DNA of 64,000 nt from Ochotona curzoniae (taxonomy: Eukaryota; Chordata; Mammalia; Lagomorpha; Ochotonidae). How positions within the stretch are numbered: the stretch's first letter is position 1; the number at the start of each line of letters is the position of its first letter. Below the pieces are notes generated by a model. It was not told the origin of the DNA. It worked only from the letters and a program-made list of their open reading frames with translations, and did not search any database. This document shows, in pieces, positions 11,738-22,990 of the stretch. The stretch is from contig NW_024466599.1 of NCBI RefSeq assembly GCF_017591425.1, forward strand, positions 71,900,501 through 71,964,500, given 5' to 3'. The position numbers and the translations under genes were made by a program.

Positions 11738-12062
11738 ATAAAGATTTATTTATGTTTATTGGAATGGCAAATCAGATTTATGGACGGAATGAAAGACAGA
11801 AAACATCCCATCCCTCAGGACTCCCCAAACAACTGCAACAGCCAGACCTGAACCGATCTGAAGCCAGGAGCCAGAAGCCTCCTCCAGGTCACCCATGTGG
11901 GAGCAGGGTCCCAAGGCTTTAGGTCATCATCTACTGCCTTCTCAGGTCACAAGCAGGGAGCTGGATGGGAAGTGGAGCAACCGGGATTAGAACCGACATT
12001 CATATGGGATCTTGGTGCTTGCAAGATGAGGATTTAGCTATTGAGCCATTGTGCCGTGCCCA
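11738..12062 (-). mobile_element. CSINE-type SINE, next to the previous one
   Basis: It starts 'aaagatttatttatgtttat' and ends 'gtgccgtgccc'. It is in the same orientation as its neighbour and more diverged. Confidence 0.92.
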
Positions 12063-13274
12063 ATAGCACAATTTTTAAAATATTTATATAATCATGTGCA
12101 ACTGAAGTGGTAGGGTAATTTCCAAATGAATTTGCAGCATTAGGTTTTGGAGGACGCCAGCAAAGAGGTGATGTGTTCCCTCATCATACTCTTCCTAACT
12201 TCCAAGTTGGGTGCTTCTGAGAAGGGAACAGAAGCATTGTTCCCTGATTTTGAACTTGCCGCCTCCACCTCCCTACAGTCGTGGTCACAGCCTGAAGCCA
12301 ACACACTAGGCTACCTGTTTTCTCCTTCGCCCACTTGGCTTGACCAAAAAGGAGGAATTATTCCAGCTAAAGACATTGAACATCCGCAATTAGGTCATTC
12401 TTTGCGCTTTGGTATAAATTCAACATGAGCAGAACTTTCAAGAACTTCCTCCTCGGTTGGCTTTGTCTACACGTGACTGGTCCTTCCCATGTGTGAAAGA
12501 AACTCAGAAATCCAGGTCTACAGCCACACTTCCAGGCTTGACGTTAACTCACAGAGAAGCCAGAGATTCTGAAGCAGGGACCATAAGGCTTCTCTACTCA
12601 CCCCGTAGACCAATGTGAAGGCCAAAGAAGGCTCTACGTCCTAGGGAAAAATGCCTGGAAAAGGACCAAGTACTTTACACACCAAAAGCAGCATGGCAAA
12701 GCCGTTTGGTTGCAAGTCTTTCAACTTATGAAGACAGCTAGGAGTTAAAAGACGAATGAGTTCAATAGGCCTTCTTGGTTGCTTTGGGTGAGTGGGAAGG
12801 GTAATATTTCCAAATTCTTTTGTAAATTTTCAGTGATTTGATGACACCTTCCATTATTTTTAAAGCAATCTGGAGCATTTAAAACCTCAAGAGAAACTTC
12901 ACTTTTTCCTTTGTTCATTCAAGAAATCTTTGGGATGCACCTCACAGCCACACAGGTCCCCCACATGATCCTATGTGCAGTGACAAAACAAAGGGATTTC
13001 TAATTGTGACCAAGGGGCGATTGCGGTCTGATAGGAAATGCACGAGATTTGCCTAAGTGGTCGAACTGCAAGAAGGGCCCCAAGTGCCAGATTAGCTGCA
13101 GCAATGGGTGGGGCTTCTGAGAGCATGGCCGGTCTGCAGAGGGCAACAGGAAGAGGAGGGGTGGGAGGAGTGTGGGATTCGGGAAAGTAAACATGACTTT
13201 CCAAATTTAGAACCCGATTGAGAAATGGGGTGTAGCTCAGACCAGCACTAAAGCTCACTGCTCTTGGTTAAAAC
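12063..13274. other. unassigned DNA
   Basis: No repeat family, RNA gene or exon seen. 'gttcattcaagaaatctttg' near 12913 weakly recalls the reverse strand of an L2 end. Confidence 0.5.
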
Positions 13275-13540
13275 TTACTTTTTTTGTGTGAGAGACACAA
13301 AGGCAAAGGGCCCAAGAGCATGTTCATTGACCACTGCGCTGTCAAAGGCTGAACGGGGAATGCAATGCAGCTTTCCATCATGGGTGGCCAGAACCCACTT
13401 ACCTGAGCCATCGCCCCTGCCTCCTGGGGTCCGCCTTTGCAGGCCGCTGCAATCGGGCACCAAGGGTGCATGTCATGCCCCAACCCGCCAGTGTGGCTTG
13501 CAGGTGTGTTAACTGCTAGGCCAAACGCTTCCTCTGTTCT
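13275..13540 (-). mobile_element. old lagomorph SINE
   Basis: It contains 'cttacctgagccatcgcccc', 'cctcctggggtccgcctttg' and 'gttaactgctaggccaaacg', the order seen in the old copy at 4594-4745. Confidence 0.7.
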
Positions 13541-14540
13541 TGTTTTTATTTCCAACGAATGAACCAAACCTCTGCCACACAGCTGCTCCTTTGTCTTATC
13601 TCACTCAAGGTGAAAGTGTGGGCTGGCTGGTGTGGGTGGCCTGACCCAGGGCTGGGCCTCTGGGGTTTGGGACTGAGAATTCGCAGGGCCGGTTCAGGGT
13701 TCCAGCCCCTCACTTCATCAAACAGCCCTTGGATGTGTTTTTCTGGTCATTGGAGACCTCTGAGCGAACCTGATCTCTAGACTGAGTCAAAAGTCCTGTT
13801 TGTATGCAAGCCGCTCGGTGCTTTCTGCTGGTGGGCTGGCAGCCCGTGCTCAAGGGGCCCTGACAGAGTGAGTGGGACTGGAGTGTAGCAAGCCACAGCT
13901 AACGCCTGGCTTCACAGAACCAGGCTCTTGTGCAAATGCTCCTCTGCGAAGCAGCAATACTAACCATTTCCTCCCAGATTCCTGTTTCAACATTCTAGCA
14001 GGTTCTTCAAGATGGATGTGCATTTTCTCTCTTTGCTGGTGTGCTCACAATTTCAGGAAAGCTTGTGTGAAGGTCACTCTTTGCTAACAGCGCTAACTCC
14101 TCACCAACAGGAGGAGCCGGTCGGGAGGCTGGCAGCATTGACTGGGTAAGACATCATCCTGGCAGACAGCCTGGCAAGCCCCAGGCCTGTGGGCAGCAGA
14201 TGTTCCTCAGCCAGGATGGTTCGTTTCCATTCTGAAGACTTCCACTCGGCATTGAATGTGCATCAGGGGCAGGAGCTGCAAAGTGAACGACCTGGTCCTT
14301 GTTTGCTAGGACTGTGACGTGGTAGAGGTATAGGAACCAATCCTAGTCATCGCCATCACTACTTGCGGCTACTCCTGCTTTAGGCCCTGTGCCGGTGTGA
14401 CTTCAATCCGATTGTATACAATGGTGCAACACAGAGCTGGTCAATCTCCTTCTTCCTTTCTTTCATTTTTTAAATTAAAGATTTGCTTCATTTATTTGAG
14501 CGACAGTGAATGAGAGAGACAAAAATAAAAAAATAAAAAA
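13541..14540. other. unassigned DNA with an old SINE tail fragment at its end
   Basis: Positions 14470-14520 read 'aaagatttgcttcatttatt' and 'gagagac', a minus-strand SINE tail cut off by the next element. The rest is unassigned. Confidence 0.5.
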
Positions 14541-14856
14541 GAGGAGCTTAGCGCAGTAGCCTAGTACCTAAAGTCCTCACCTTGCACACACCAGGATCCC
14601 ACACGGACATCTGTTCTAATCACAGTGGGCCCACTTCCCATTCAGCTCCCTGCTTGTGGCTTGGGAAAGCAAAGAAGACCCAAAGCCTTGGGACCCTGCA
14701 CCTGCATGGGAGACCCAGAAGAGGAACTGGGCTCCTGGCTTCAATGTGGTGCAGCTCCAGCCATTGCGGCCCCTTTGGGAAGATATCCCTCTCTATCTCT
14801 CCTCCTCTCTGTATATCTGACTTCCCAATAAAAATAAATAAATCTTAAAAAAAGAT
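14541..14856 (+). mobile_element. CSINE-type SINE
   Basis: It has 'aaagtcctcaccttgca', 'ctccctgcttgtggcttggg' and a tail 'cccaataaaaataaataaat'. It sits at the left edge of the recognisable part of the retroelement copy at 14870. Confidence 0.92.
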
Positions 14857-14869
14857 TCAGCTCTGGGAT

Positions 14870-15480
14870 CACCTCATACAAAGTTTCTTTGAGGATCCCC
14901 CCAACTGAACTGTTAATGTCAGAACCCCAACTATGAAGAGAAGTGCAGGTTCCATGGTCTGACCATGGAGTGCATGTGTCAAAGCTGGGCCTCCTCAGTG
15001 GCTCAGGCGAAGCAGTGGACGGCATATCCAGGTGCACATGCAGGATATGGCAGTGCACTGGAGCCCGCGGAGGCCACCTGGTACTATAACAGAGGATGGA
15101 GGACAGAACAAATTGATCAACTATCCCAGCCATGTGTTGCCAGTGAAAATAGAGGCAAATGGAGACTCTAAGGTGGACTATGTCAGCCAGTGGATTCTGG
15201 AGAGATTTCATGTGATTGGGATGGCAAGATTAGCAGCACTTCAGAAGAGTTGAAATATCAAAACCACTTGAGCAGGACCCTCAGAGCATGCCCCACGACG
15301 GTGACCCTGGGAAGGTTAGGAGGCGGGGTAGGGCTTCTCCCTATATCTCCTCCCTTCCCCCAGATACAGGAAGGAAGAAAGAGAATGTGGACACAATAAT
15401 TTTACCCACTTTCCTGTATCCTTTGACCTTTTGTGCCTTAATCAACTATGTAAAGATCATCAAAATAAAATAATAATAGT
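14870..15480 (+). mobile_element. 3' end of an unnamed retroelement, small copy
   Basis: Blocks such as 'accatggagtgcatgtgtca', 'gtggactatgtcagccag', 'atatcaaaaccacttgagca' and 'tcaactatgtaaagatcatc' recur in the same order on the minus strand at 59098-59870. Both copies end in A-rich sequence (here 'aaaataaaataataatag'), as expected of a non-LTR retrotransposon 3' end. I do not recognise the family and see no coding frame. Confidence 0.6.
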
Positions 15481-15495
15481 AATAGCAGTAATAAT

Positions 15496-15496
<1 letters not shown>

Positions 15497-15574
<78 letters not shown>

Positions 15575-15620
15575 GAAGGAAGGAAGAAAGAAAGAAAGAA
15601 GGAAAGGAAGAAAGAAAGAG
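15497..15620. repeat. (GAAA)n microsatellite on a SINE tail
   Basis: About 30 GAAA units with a few GGAA interruptions. The run directly joins the minus-strand SINE at 15621 on its tail side, so it probably grew from that element's A-rich end or from the A-rich end of the retroelement before it. It explains the lysine/glutamate and phenylalanine/serine open frames here. Confidence 0.96.
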
Positions 15621-15885
15621 ATGTGTTCCATCTGCTGCTTCATTTCTCCCAAATGCCCACAACAGCCTGGGCTGTGCCACACCAAAGCCAGGCAGCCTAG
15701 AAGTCCATCCGGGTCTCCCACCAGGATGGCAGATCAAGCACTTGGACCAGCTTCTGCTTGCTTTCCCAGGTACCTTAGCAGGAGGCTGGGATGGAAAGTA
15801 GAGCAGCCTGATCCTAAACTAGCCTCCATAGGGAATGCTGGCATTGCAGACAAAGGCTTAACTCACTGTACCACAGTACCGGCCC
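15621..15885 (-). mobile_element. older lagomorph SINE
   Basis: It has 'gtgttccatctgctgcttca', 'gcccacaacagcctgg', 'tgctttcccaggtacc' and ends 'ctgtaccacagtaccggccc'. The usual GA-rich tail is replaced by the GAAA run. Confidence 0.85.
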
Positions 15886-17195
15886 CTGGACTTTTTGGTT
15901 CATATGTAGAAGCAGCGGCCTGGGGAAGCCAGTCCCAGGAAGCATGGAGGATGAGCACACAGAATAGGAGAAGCCAGACAGGCTGGATGGGGTCTGGCCC
16001 ACAGACAAGCTGGACATGTATGCCAGGACCGAGTGGAGCACACTACGTACCAGTAGTGCCGGAAAAGCAGAAAAGACCGTGAGAGGCAGGTGCACAGGGA
16101 GGATGAGAGGCAGGTGCACAGGAGGACGAGCACCTCTGCAACGGTGAGAGCCACAGAACTGTGACTTCCCAAGTTGATTATACCAGAGAGCCAGAAGCAA
16201 GCCAGAGCCCTTGCTATCGGAGCAGAACTGGCACCAGCACTGATTTCTATGTCCAGCCGCTCTCTTCCCTTCAGAAGGGAGTTGTATCTTAGTAAATCGT
16301 CTTGAAGCTTAGAGAGAAAGCACAGAAGGAGATTGCTAATGGACTTTCTGGAAGGATGACGCACCCCTGGGGGTGACTTGGCAGAAGCATTTCACCGGGG
16401 TGCACCGTGCCCGTCACAAATCAAATGCAGTCAAACGTTAGCATCACAGAGTCCCACATCCTCAGATCAACCAGCCGCAGAGTATAGGTATCAACTGGAC
16501 CGAGGACACACAGCTTTGGTTTCTCGTCCTTGTTCCCTAACCAATGCAGCAGAACGTGACGTCCAAAGCATTTTCATGGCTTTCACTATTGTAAGGACTC
16601 TAGCGGTAGGGGACTCCATGGCAGGGTCTGCGCAAACACTCTGCAGTTTTCCCCTAAGGGACTTGAGCAGCTAACAGATCTTGGTGTCCATGGGGATCCA
16701 AGGTCCTTCCTCCTGTGGATACTGAGGGACAGCTTTTCTCCAGAGGGATGCAGAGGGCACAGGGGTGGGGTGAGGTTGCCCTGGCCCAAGAGGTTTGTCT
16801 GCTTCCTCTGCCATTTGCTCAAAGTTCTTCAGGGAGTAGCCAAATTAGATCTGTGAATCAGCAGAAAACACATGTCCAGCAGCCGTCTTCTCACTCGCCC
16901 ATGGAGTGAGCAGCATCAGTCTTCAAGAGTCTTCGGGTGTCGCCATGTTCTGAAAACCCCTAAGCCAAAGTCAGTATTTTGAGAAGAAAGACAAATTCCT
17001 GCACTGGCCCCCATTGGATGGGATCTGTTTCCTGTTTCCTTAGTTTTCATTTTCTTTTCTTTTTTTTTTTTTTGCAATAGTCACATTTACAGGTTTTAAA
17101 AAAAATTCTGATAGATGATGATGAATAAAACATTCTCCAAGTAGATGATATCACAGAACCCAAGGTTTGCTGTGGCTTCCTTCACCTAAGGACTA
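15886..17195. other. unassigned DNA with a short local duplication
   Basis: The string gagaggcaggtgcacagg occurs twice at about 16081-16122. No gene or repeat family recognised. A T-run lies at 17059-17073. Confidence 0.5.
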
Positions 17196-17310
17196 CTGAA
17201 CTTTAGGGTCCCTCTGCCTGAACCCCAGTTTCTCCATCTATTGGTTATAGGAGAGCAGTCCACTCTGCGTACTTGTTGAAAGGATCATATAAGATGACAA
17301 ATATCAAAAC
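17196..17310 (-). mobile_element. MIR fragment
   Basis: 'gaaccccagtttctccatct' followed by 'ttgttgaaaggatcatataa' matches the reverse strand of the MIR 3' half (cagtttcc, then a pattern like gttgtgaggattaaatga). Confidence 0.55.
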
Positions 17311-17334
17311 AAAATTTGTTTTGATACTTAAGGA

Positions 17335-17598
17335 ACCCAAGGCTGGTATTGTAGCAAAATAAAGTTACCACCCATGATGCTTCATCCCATTTGGGCTGGT
17401 TGCTCCACATTGCATCCAGTTTCACGCAATGGTCTGGGAAAGACAATGGCCCAAATGTTCGGATCACTGCTACCCACATGAGAGACCTAGATGAAGATCC
17501 TGACTTCCAGCTTAGGCCTGGCCCGGGGGAGGCCATTGCAGCCACATGAGGAGTGGACCAGCAGATGGAAAACCTGTGCATCTTTCTGTCTTTTTTCC
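17335..17598 (+). mobile_element. older SINE body; its tail continues at 17868
   Basis: It includes 'gtctgggaaagacaatggcc', 'cacatgagagacctagatga' and 'gaccagcagatggaaaacct'. The tail 'aataaataaataaataaag' is displaced to 17868-17935 by the SINE in between. Confidence 0.8.
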
Positions 17599-17599
17599 C

Positions 17600-17867
17600 C
17601 CAGAGTTACAGAGAGACAGTGAGAGTGAGTGAGAGAGAGAGAATGGTTGGTTTACACCCCAGAGGACCGCAATAGTCAGGGATGGGCCAGGCTGAATCCA
17701 GGAATCAGGAACTTCATCCATCTTTTCTAGAAAGGTGCAGCTTTCCCAGGCACACTAATAGGGAGCTGGATCGGAAGTGGGGCAGCCAGGTCCCGAACCA
17801 TCACCCATGTGGGATACTGCCGCTACCGAAGGCAGCTTAACCCAACCTGTCACAACACTGACCCCAC
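17600..17867 (-). mobile_element. SINE inserted into the tail of another SINE
   Basis: A GA-rich tail, 'cagccaggtcccgaaccatc' and the end 'gtcacaacactgacccc' mark a minus-strand copy. The plus-strand SINE tail resumes right after it. Confidence 0.82.
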
Positions 17868-17935
17868 TCTGCCCCTCTTTTTTGTAACCCTGATCTCCAA
17901 AATAAATAAATAAATAAAGTCTTTAAAAAATAAAA
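17868..17935 (+). mobile_element. tail of the SINE at 17335
   Basis: CT-rich sequence followed by 'ccaaaataaataaataaata' and 'aaagtctttaaaaaat' is a typical plus-strand SINE 3' end separated from its body. Confidence 0.75.
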
Positions 17936-18835
17936 AGAGAAGAAAAACCAGACAAGTGAATGTTGGGAATAGACATTCCATTGCTAAATTCTTGATGAGC
18001 CAGGGTTTGGCAGTAGGCGAAAATCAAAGGGAAAAAGTTTGCTGATGGACACAGAGTTACCATGAGGCAAGGCCCGCCACAGAGGTCAGTGCTGCGGCAC
18101 AGTGCAAGATCAGAAAATGTGTGATTGGATTCCCGGAGGGAGAAGGAGGGTGTTCCAGTGACCAGAGCGAGGATGTTGGCAGAGAAATCCCTGAAGCTGG
18201 CTCTTCTGGCTGTAAGTGTATCTCTTCCCCCTGGAAACCCAGCACCGGGGTCACAGACTGGAGCAGCTCACATCGCCTCTCGGATTGCTCACCTTGAAAT
18301 CATCTGGCTGCCCCCGCGGCAGCGTGTAAGCAGGAGGAAGCAGGCGAGGGAAGGAGAGATGACTAACCTGAGGTCGGGGGAATGGACACACTCAGGGGCC
18401 TCAGGAGGGGAATTCCAGCAGACAGGGAAGGAGGGAGGGAGGGAATGCGGTGTTCCCTGCAACGCAGCCTGGGGCTGGGCAGGGCTGGAACTCTTCTGGA
18501 TCCCACAGAGAAAGGCTCCCCGCCACCCCTCAAGGCTCACTATTCGGAGAAGCAGGCTGGAAACAGCAGCATGCTTACCTCGGGCTGTCACCCATCTCTC
18601 CACAGTGCTAGAAGTTTCTTCATGCTATTGTGAAGAAAACTTACAACTTAAGCGGCTTCTCCGGGCATAGGATGTACACCACCAACCACTAACAAATTGG
18701 TTGGTTTTGCCATTCCCACTAGAACGGTGGGAACTGTGATTCCTGTTATAACTGTTATGACCATTGTTCACTTCCAGGCTTCTGGGTGTGCCACACTGAG
18801 CTGGTATCTATGTGACTTCTAATCTACAATGACTC
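17936..18835. other. unassigned DNA with a 181-codon open frame (18125-18670, +)
   Basis: The frame has no recognisable domain, signal peptide or biased codon use that I can judge. GC content is raised here. I do not call it a gene. Confidence 0.5.
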
Positions 18836-18985
18836 AGTGATGAGATTATTTTCAGAGAGGTCTACTGAGGCTGAGAAAAATTGGGCAATTTCCCTTAGGT
18901 CACACAGCTGGCAAGTGGCTAAGCCAAAGTTAAAACCCAGCTATGCCTACTTAGAAAACTCAGCCAACGCTCCTTCCACTTCATG
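18836..18985 (+). mobile_element. MIR
   Basis: 'cttaggtcacacagctggca', 'agtggctaagccaaagttaa' and 'ctccttccactt' follow the MIR core closely. Confidence 0.85.
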
Positions 18986-19914
18986 CAGCTCTTGACCATG
19001 ACCGCAACAAAAAGCCATCTGCAAAAACCAAAACCCTGGGCCGTCTCTGTAATCAAAATCATCAGACCAATCAAAGACTTGTATGTAATGTCGGTAATCA
19101 AAGCAGTATTTGTGTAATTCACTTAACTACATGGAATAGCAGCACTGTTAAACCAGACAGCAATCGTCTCAAGGTAGGAGTCATCGCATAAACATAGGAT
19201 CTCAAAGCCTATGAGAACCTGTGTTGGCTGGGGGCACAGTGCATGCTGTGGAAACATAGTAGCTCTCCGTGACATAAACATCAGTACACAGTGACTTCTG
19301 GGTACAATACCTGAGAAGTGGCTTCTTCTTAAGACCCATGAGCGACACAAGAAAAGACAATGCCATTATATCTGACTAATGTTTAAGAAGTGCCTTGGGA
19401 CTTTTCAATGATAATGCTTATTAGCTGACTCAATAACTTCATCACTAATTCATCGAATGAAATGACCTAAAGAAGCCATACTTCTATAACGTCAAACAGA
19501 GCTTTAGAAGAGCAGTAAATGCACAATACAATCCAACTGGCAGGTTTGCAGGCATGAGTCCGTGTCAAACCACAGTGAGAACACAGGGCCCACAGGAGAA
19601 GAGTAGCATGGGAGTACAGCTGCCACAGGGATGGATAGTCAGGGGTCTAGGTCATGGATGCTGGCCACGTGACTCTCAAAGGCACTGTCCCACCTCCTCA
19701 CAAGAGTAGTGAGCACTCAAGAGAGGTGGGCCTGTAGGCAAGCCCAGTGGAAACAGGCCAGTGGAGAAGGTCTAGGAGGTGGTGAGTGTTCCTACTTCAG
19801 GAGCCTCTGGCTTTGGAAAACATGCACTACTGAAAATAATGACTCATATTGATCATACACACACCTACAGCTGCAGTTCAGGTGCATTCCACGCCCCTCC
19901 CCCGCCCCTGAGTT
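18986..19914. other. unassigned DNA
   Basis: No supported feature. Confidence 0.5.
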
Positions 19915-20310
19915 TCATCTTTTGGAAGCACAGTCCCCAATGTGGGCAATGTTGGAAGCTTGGAGAGGTGGAGATCAGGTGGTTGGCAATCAGTCATCGT
20001 TGGCATCACCCTAAGAAGACATCGATGCCAGTCTCCAGGAGTGAGTGAGCTATGGCTCAAGAGAGCAAATTCCTATCAAAGGAGCAAAACTGGGCTGCCT
20101 GGCTCTCTGGTTTCCTGAGACTTTGCTACAAATGCTCCCATCATTGTACTGTTGTGCCCATGACCTTCAGCAGCAGCAGGCAGAAGCCAGGGCCATGCCC
20201 TTGCACTTCCAGAATGATGAATTAAATCATTCTTTTTCTCCTTTACAAAGTGTGCAGCATCTGGTATCCTATGATAGCAACAGAAAATGGACTAATACAC
20301 CCACCCAGAA
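19915..20310 (+). mobile_element. MaLR (MST/MLT1-type) LTR
   Basis: It starts near 'ttttggaagcacagtcccca' and 'atgtgggcaatgttggaag' and ends 'atagcaacagaaaatggact' 'aatacacc', both diagnostic of MaLR LTRs. It is solitary, with no internal region. Confidence 0.8.
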
Positions 20311-21047
20311 CCAGATGCTATGGCAATACCTGCAGACAGTTTCTATTTTTGCCAACTATCTTGTGAAGTATTAATAGCTTATATTTAAACATGAAAGAGA
20401 CACTCAGTAACACTAACTTCTCCAAGTTTGCATGTTCGGGATTTCTACTCTGTTTTCTTAAATGCTAGGCTCCAAGGATTTCCCACCATCTTGGCAACTT
20501 TCTCTTCAAATCAATTAACATTTACTGAGCCTTCTTTCTGATTAGTGTATGGTAGAGAACCACGAGAAAGAAAAAAAAAATACCCTCTGGACAGGAAAGA
20601 GCTTAAAATCCAGCAAACAAATTCACATAAAATAACAAAACAATAAAAAAAGCAACTAAATGCACGAAAAGAAAGGCAAATGGAATATAGGTGGAGGGTG
20701 TTAATCTTGCATGTGTTGCTAAAGGACTATCCCACTGTAATAAGATGGCGGAAACTGGTGGGAGAACTTGGGGAGTCAGAAAGGGCGAATGGGGGGGGGA
20801 AATTCCTACACCCACAAAGATGCATCATGGAAAATAACAAAAATAATTTTTGTAAAAGTCCAATGTCTGCTCTGTTCCTGTTTATTTTTTAGGATCCACA
20901 TGACACCCTTTCATCGATGCTACCCCTCCCCTGTAAAGTAAGCTCATCCGTGAAATATCTACCTTGAAAGAAATTAAACACAATAGCACTAGTTTATGCA
21001 TATGTCACTGTGTTAGTGAAGAATATTGATGAACTTGGATGAAGCTA
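20311..21047. other. unassigned AT-rich DNA with a possible L2-like piece (20508-20650)
   Basis: 'atcaattaacatttactgag' and 'ggaaagagcttaaaatccag' recall mammalian L2-type sequence. The rest is unassigned. A G-run lies near 20791. Confidence 0.4.
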
Positions 21048-21116
21048 TTTGCAAGAAGTTTTCTTTTTTTTTTTTTTTTTTTTTTTAAATGTTGGGACTT
21101 TTTTTTTTTTTTTTTA
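21048..21116. repeat. target-site duplication and two-part poly(T) next to a young SINE
   Basis: The sequence tgcaagaagttttc (about 21050-21063) is followed by about 22 T, the 12 bases aaatgttgggac, then about 18 T, and then the SINE tail. The same target sequence recurs after the SINE head at 21439-21452. Read on the minus strand, the SINE has two poly(A) runs separated by a short unique spacer. Confidence 0.93.
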
Positions 21117-21438
21117 AGATTTATTTTTATTATTTTTTCATTGGAAAGGCGGATATACAGAGAGGAGAGACAGAGAGGAAGATCTTCCGTCCGATGATTC
21201 ACTCCCCAAGTGAGCGCAACGGGCCGATACTATGCCGATCCGAAGCCAGGAGCCTCTTCCGGGTCTCCCACGCGGGTGCAGGTTCCCAAAGCTCTGGGCT
21301 GTCCTCGACTGCTTTCCCAGGCCACAAGCAGGGAGCTGGAAGGGAAGCGGGGCTGCCGGGATTAGAACCGGCGCCCATATGGGATCCCGGGGGTGCAAGG
21401 CGAGGACCTTTAACCACTTGCGCCACCGCGCCGGGCCC
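21117..21438 (-). mobile_element. young, full-length CSINE-type SINE
   Basis: The head retains its CpG-rich sequence (gcgccaccgcgccgggccc on the plus strand), box B as ggattagaacc, and the body motif 'ctcttccgggtctcccacgc'. With 34175-34510 and 50038-50360 it forms the best preserved group in the window. Confidence 0.97.
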
Positions 21439-21452
21439 TGCAAGAAGTTTTC

Positions 21453-22195
21453 AAACTGACACTTTATTGTTCACTCCGGGTGATTGTTGTTAGCAGTCTT
21501 TATATTTTAACAGCACTGCTTCTTCCTGAACAATCTAACAGCTTACTTATGCATACACCAGAGTACACTACCCCTCCATCTCCAGGCCCACAGTATTAAG
21601 AAGAAAGGAAGAAAGGCAGATGGAAGTTACGCTATTTCTCTTTCCTCAGATCAGTTTGCAAAAACATGAAGAGTCCAGGAGTTCAAAACTAACAAGCAAC
21701 AAGAAGAAATCCAACCCAGAATCAGCAGTCTTTCCCCTCGCCCAGCTCAGCCCCAGTCAATGCCCTGCAAATTGAGAATGCTTCCACAGTGCTGAAAACC
21801 AAGCACCTCTTTGGTGTGGCCCTCATCCCAGCAGACTTGCAGGTTGGAAGGCTTCTCTCAATGCCAGAACTTTTCAGTCTTCTTGGAAAGGCCTCTGGTT
21901 AAACATGGTAGATGGCTTTGTGTATTTGCCTCTATCCTCTGCACACAATTCACTAAAGTACTGGTCCAGAGGTTAACTTAAAGGACACGCAATACCAGAA
22001 AGGAGATAGCAATAGCAAAAATTGGGTAGTCTAGAAGTCATAAGAATTTGTGCTAATGCACCCAGTGCCCTTCAGAAAGCCAAAACATAAACTAGTAAAA
22101 GAGAATTACAAAACAGGCTGATGCATGCAACAACAACAACAAAAAGAATCAAGAGTTACAGGTACAAGAATTAAAGGTATTTTTAAAAGTTGAAA
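21453..22195. other. unassigned DNA
   Basis: No supported feature. A short CAACAACAAC run lies near 22129. Confidence 0.5.
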
Positions 22196-22497
22196 GGGGG
22201 TGCTAAGGTTGTAACATAGTAAAGCTGCTGCCTGTAATATCAACATTCCATGTGGGCACTAGTGTGAGTACTTGCTGTTACATTCCCCATCCAGCTCCCT
22301 TCTAATGAACCTGGGAAAAGCAGTGGAGAGCGGCCCAAGTGCTGGATCCCTGCATTCATGTGGCAGACCTGGAGGAAATTCCTAGCTCCTGCCTGGGCCA
22401 GTCTTTGGTTGCTCTGGCCATTTGAGGAGTGAACAAGAGGGTGGAAGATTCTCTCTCTCTGGCAGTATCTTTCAAATAAATATATATATATCTTTTT
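22196..22497 (+). mobile_element. older SINE, its tail hit by another SINE
   Basis: It includes 'ccccatccagctcccttcta', 'cctgggaaaagcagtggaga' and the tail 'caaataaatatatatatatc'. Confidence 0.85.
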
Positions 22498-22815
22498 AAA
22501 ACTATTTTTATTTGAAAGTCAGATATAAAGAGAGGAGGACAGAGAGGAAAATCTTCTGTCCGTCAATTCACTCCCCAAATGGCCACAATAGTGGGAGCTG
22601 CACCAATCTGAAACCAGAGCCAAAAAAGCTTCTTTCCGGGTCTCCCATGCAGGTGCAGGGTCCCAAGGCTTTGGGCCATCCTCAACTGCTTTCCCAGGCC
22701 ACAAGCAGGGAGCTGGATGGGAAGCATGGCTGCCGGGATTAGAACCAGCTCCCATATGGAATCCCGGTGCTTACAAGACGGAAGACTAGCCATTTAGGAT
22801 ACCTTGCCAGGCCCT
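22498..22815 (-). mobile_element. CSINE-type SINE inserted in a SINE tail
   Basis: A well preserved minus-strand copy ends 'ccttgccaggccc' and is followed by 'aataaataaataaatctttt', a repeat of the host tail, which acts as the target-site duplication. Confidence 0.92.
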
Positions 22816-22857
22816 GAATAAATAAATAAATCTTTTTAAAAAGGCGGGGGCGGGGGT

Positions 22858-22990
22858 AGGAACCATTTGGCTTGGCAGTTAAGAGGTTAATTCCATAGCT
22901 CTGCTCCAGCTCCAGTTTCCTGTTGCCACCCACCTCAAATAGCAGCAGGTGGCTCAACTAGTTGAGTCCGCAAAAGTGGGAGCCTGGCCC
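22858..22990 (+). mobile_element. SINE head fragment, old
   Basis: 'accatttggcttggcagtta' and 'agctccagtttcctgttgcc' look like a diverged SINE that lacks its tail. Confidence 0.5.

Noticed and set aside
15438..15737. Open frames rich in KERKKERK or FFLSFFLS
   Set aside because: They are readings of the GAAA microsatellite.
18125..18670. 181-codon open frame on the plus strand
   Set aside because: No recognisable domain, no splice-site support and no related frame nearby. This length is expected by chance in 64 kb with GC-rich parts.
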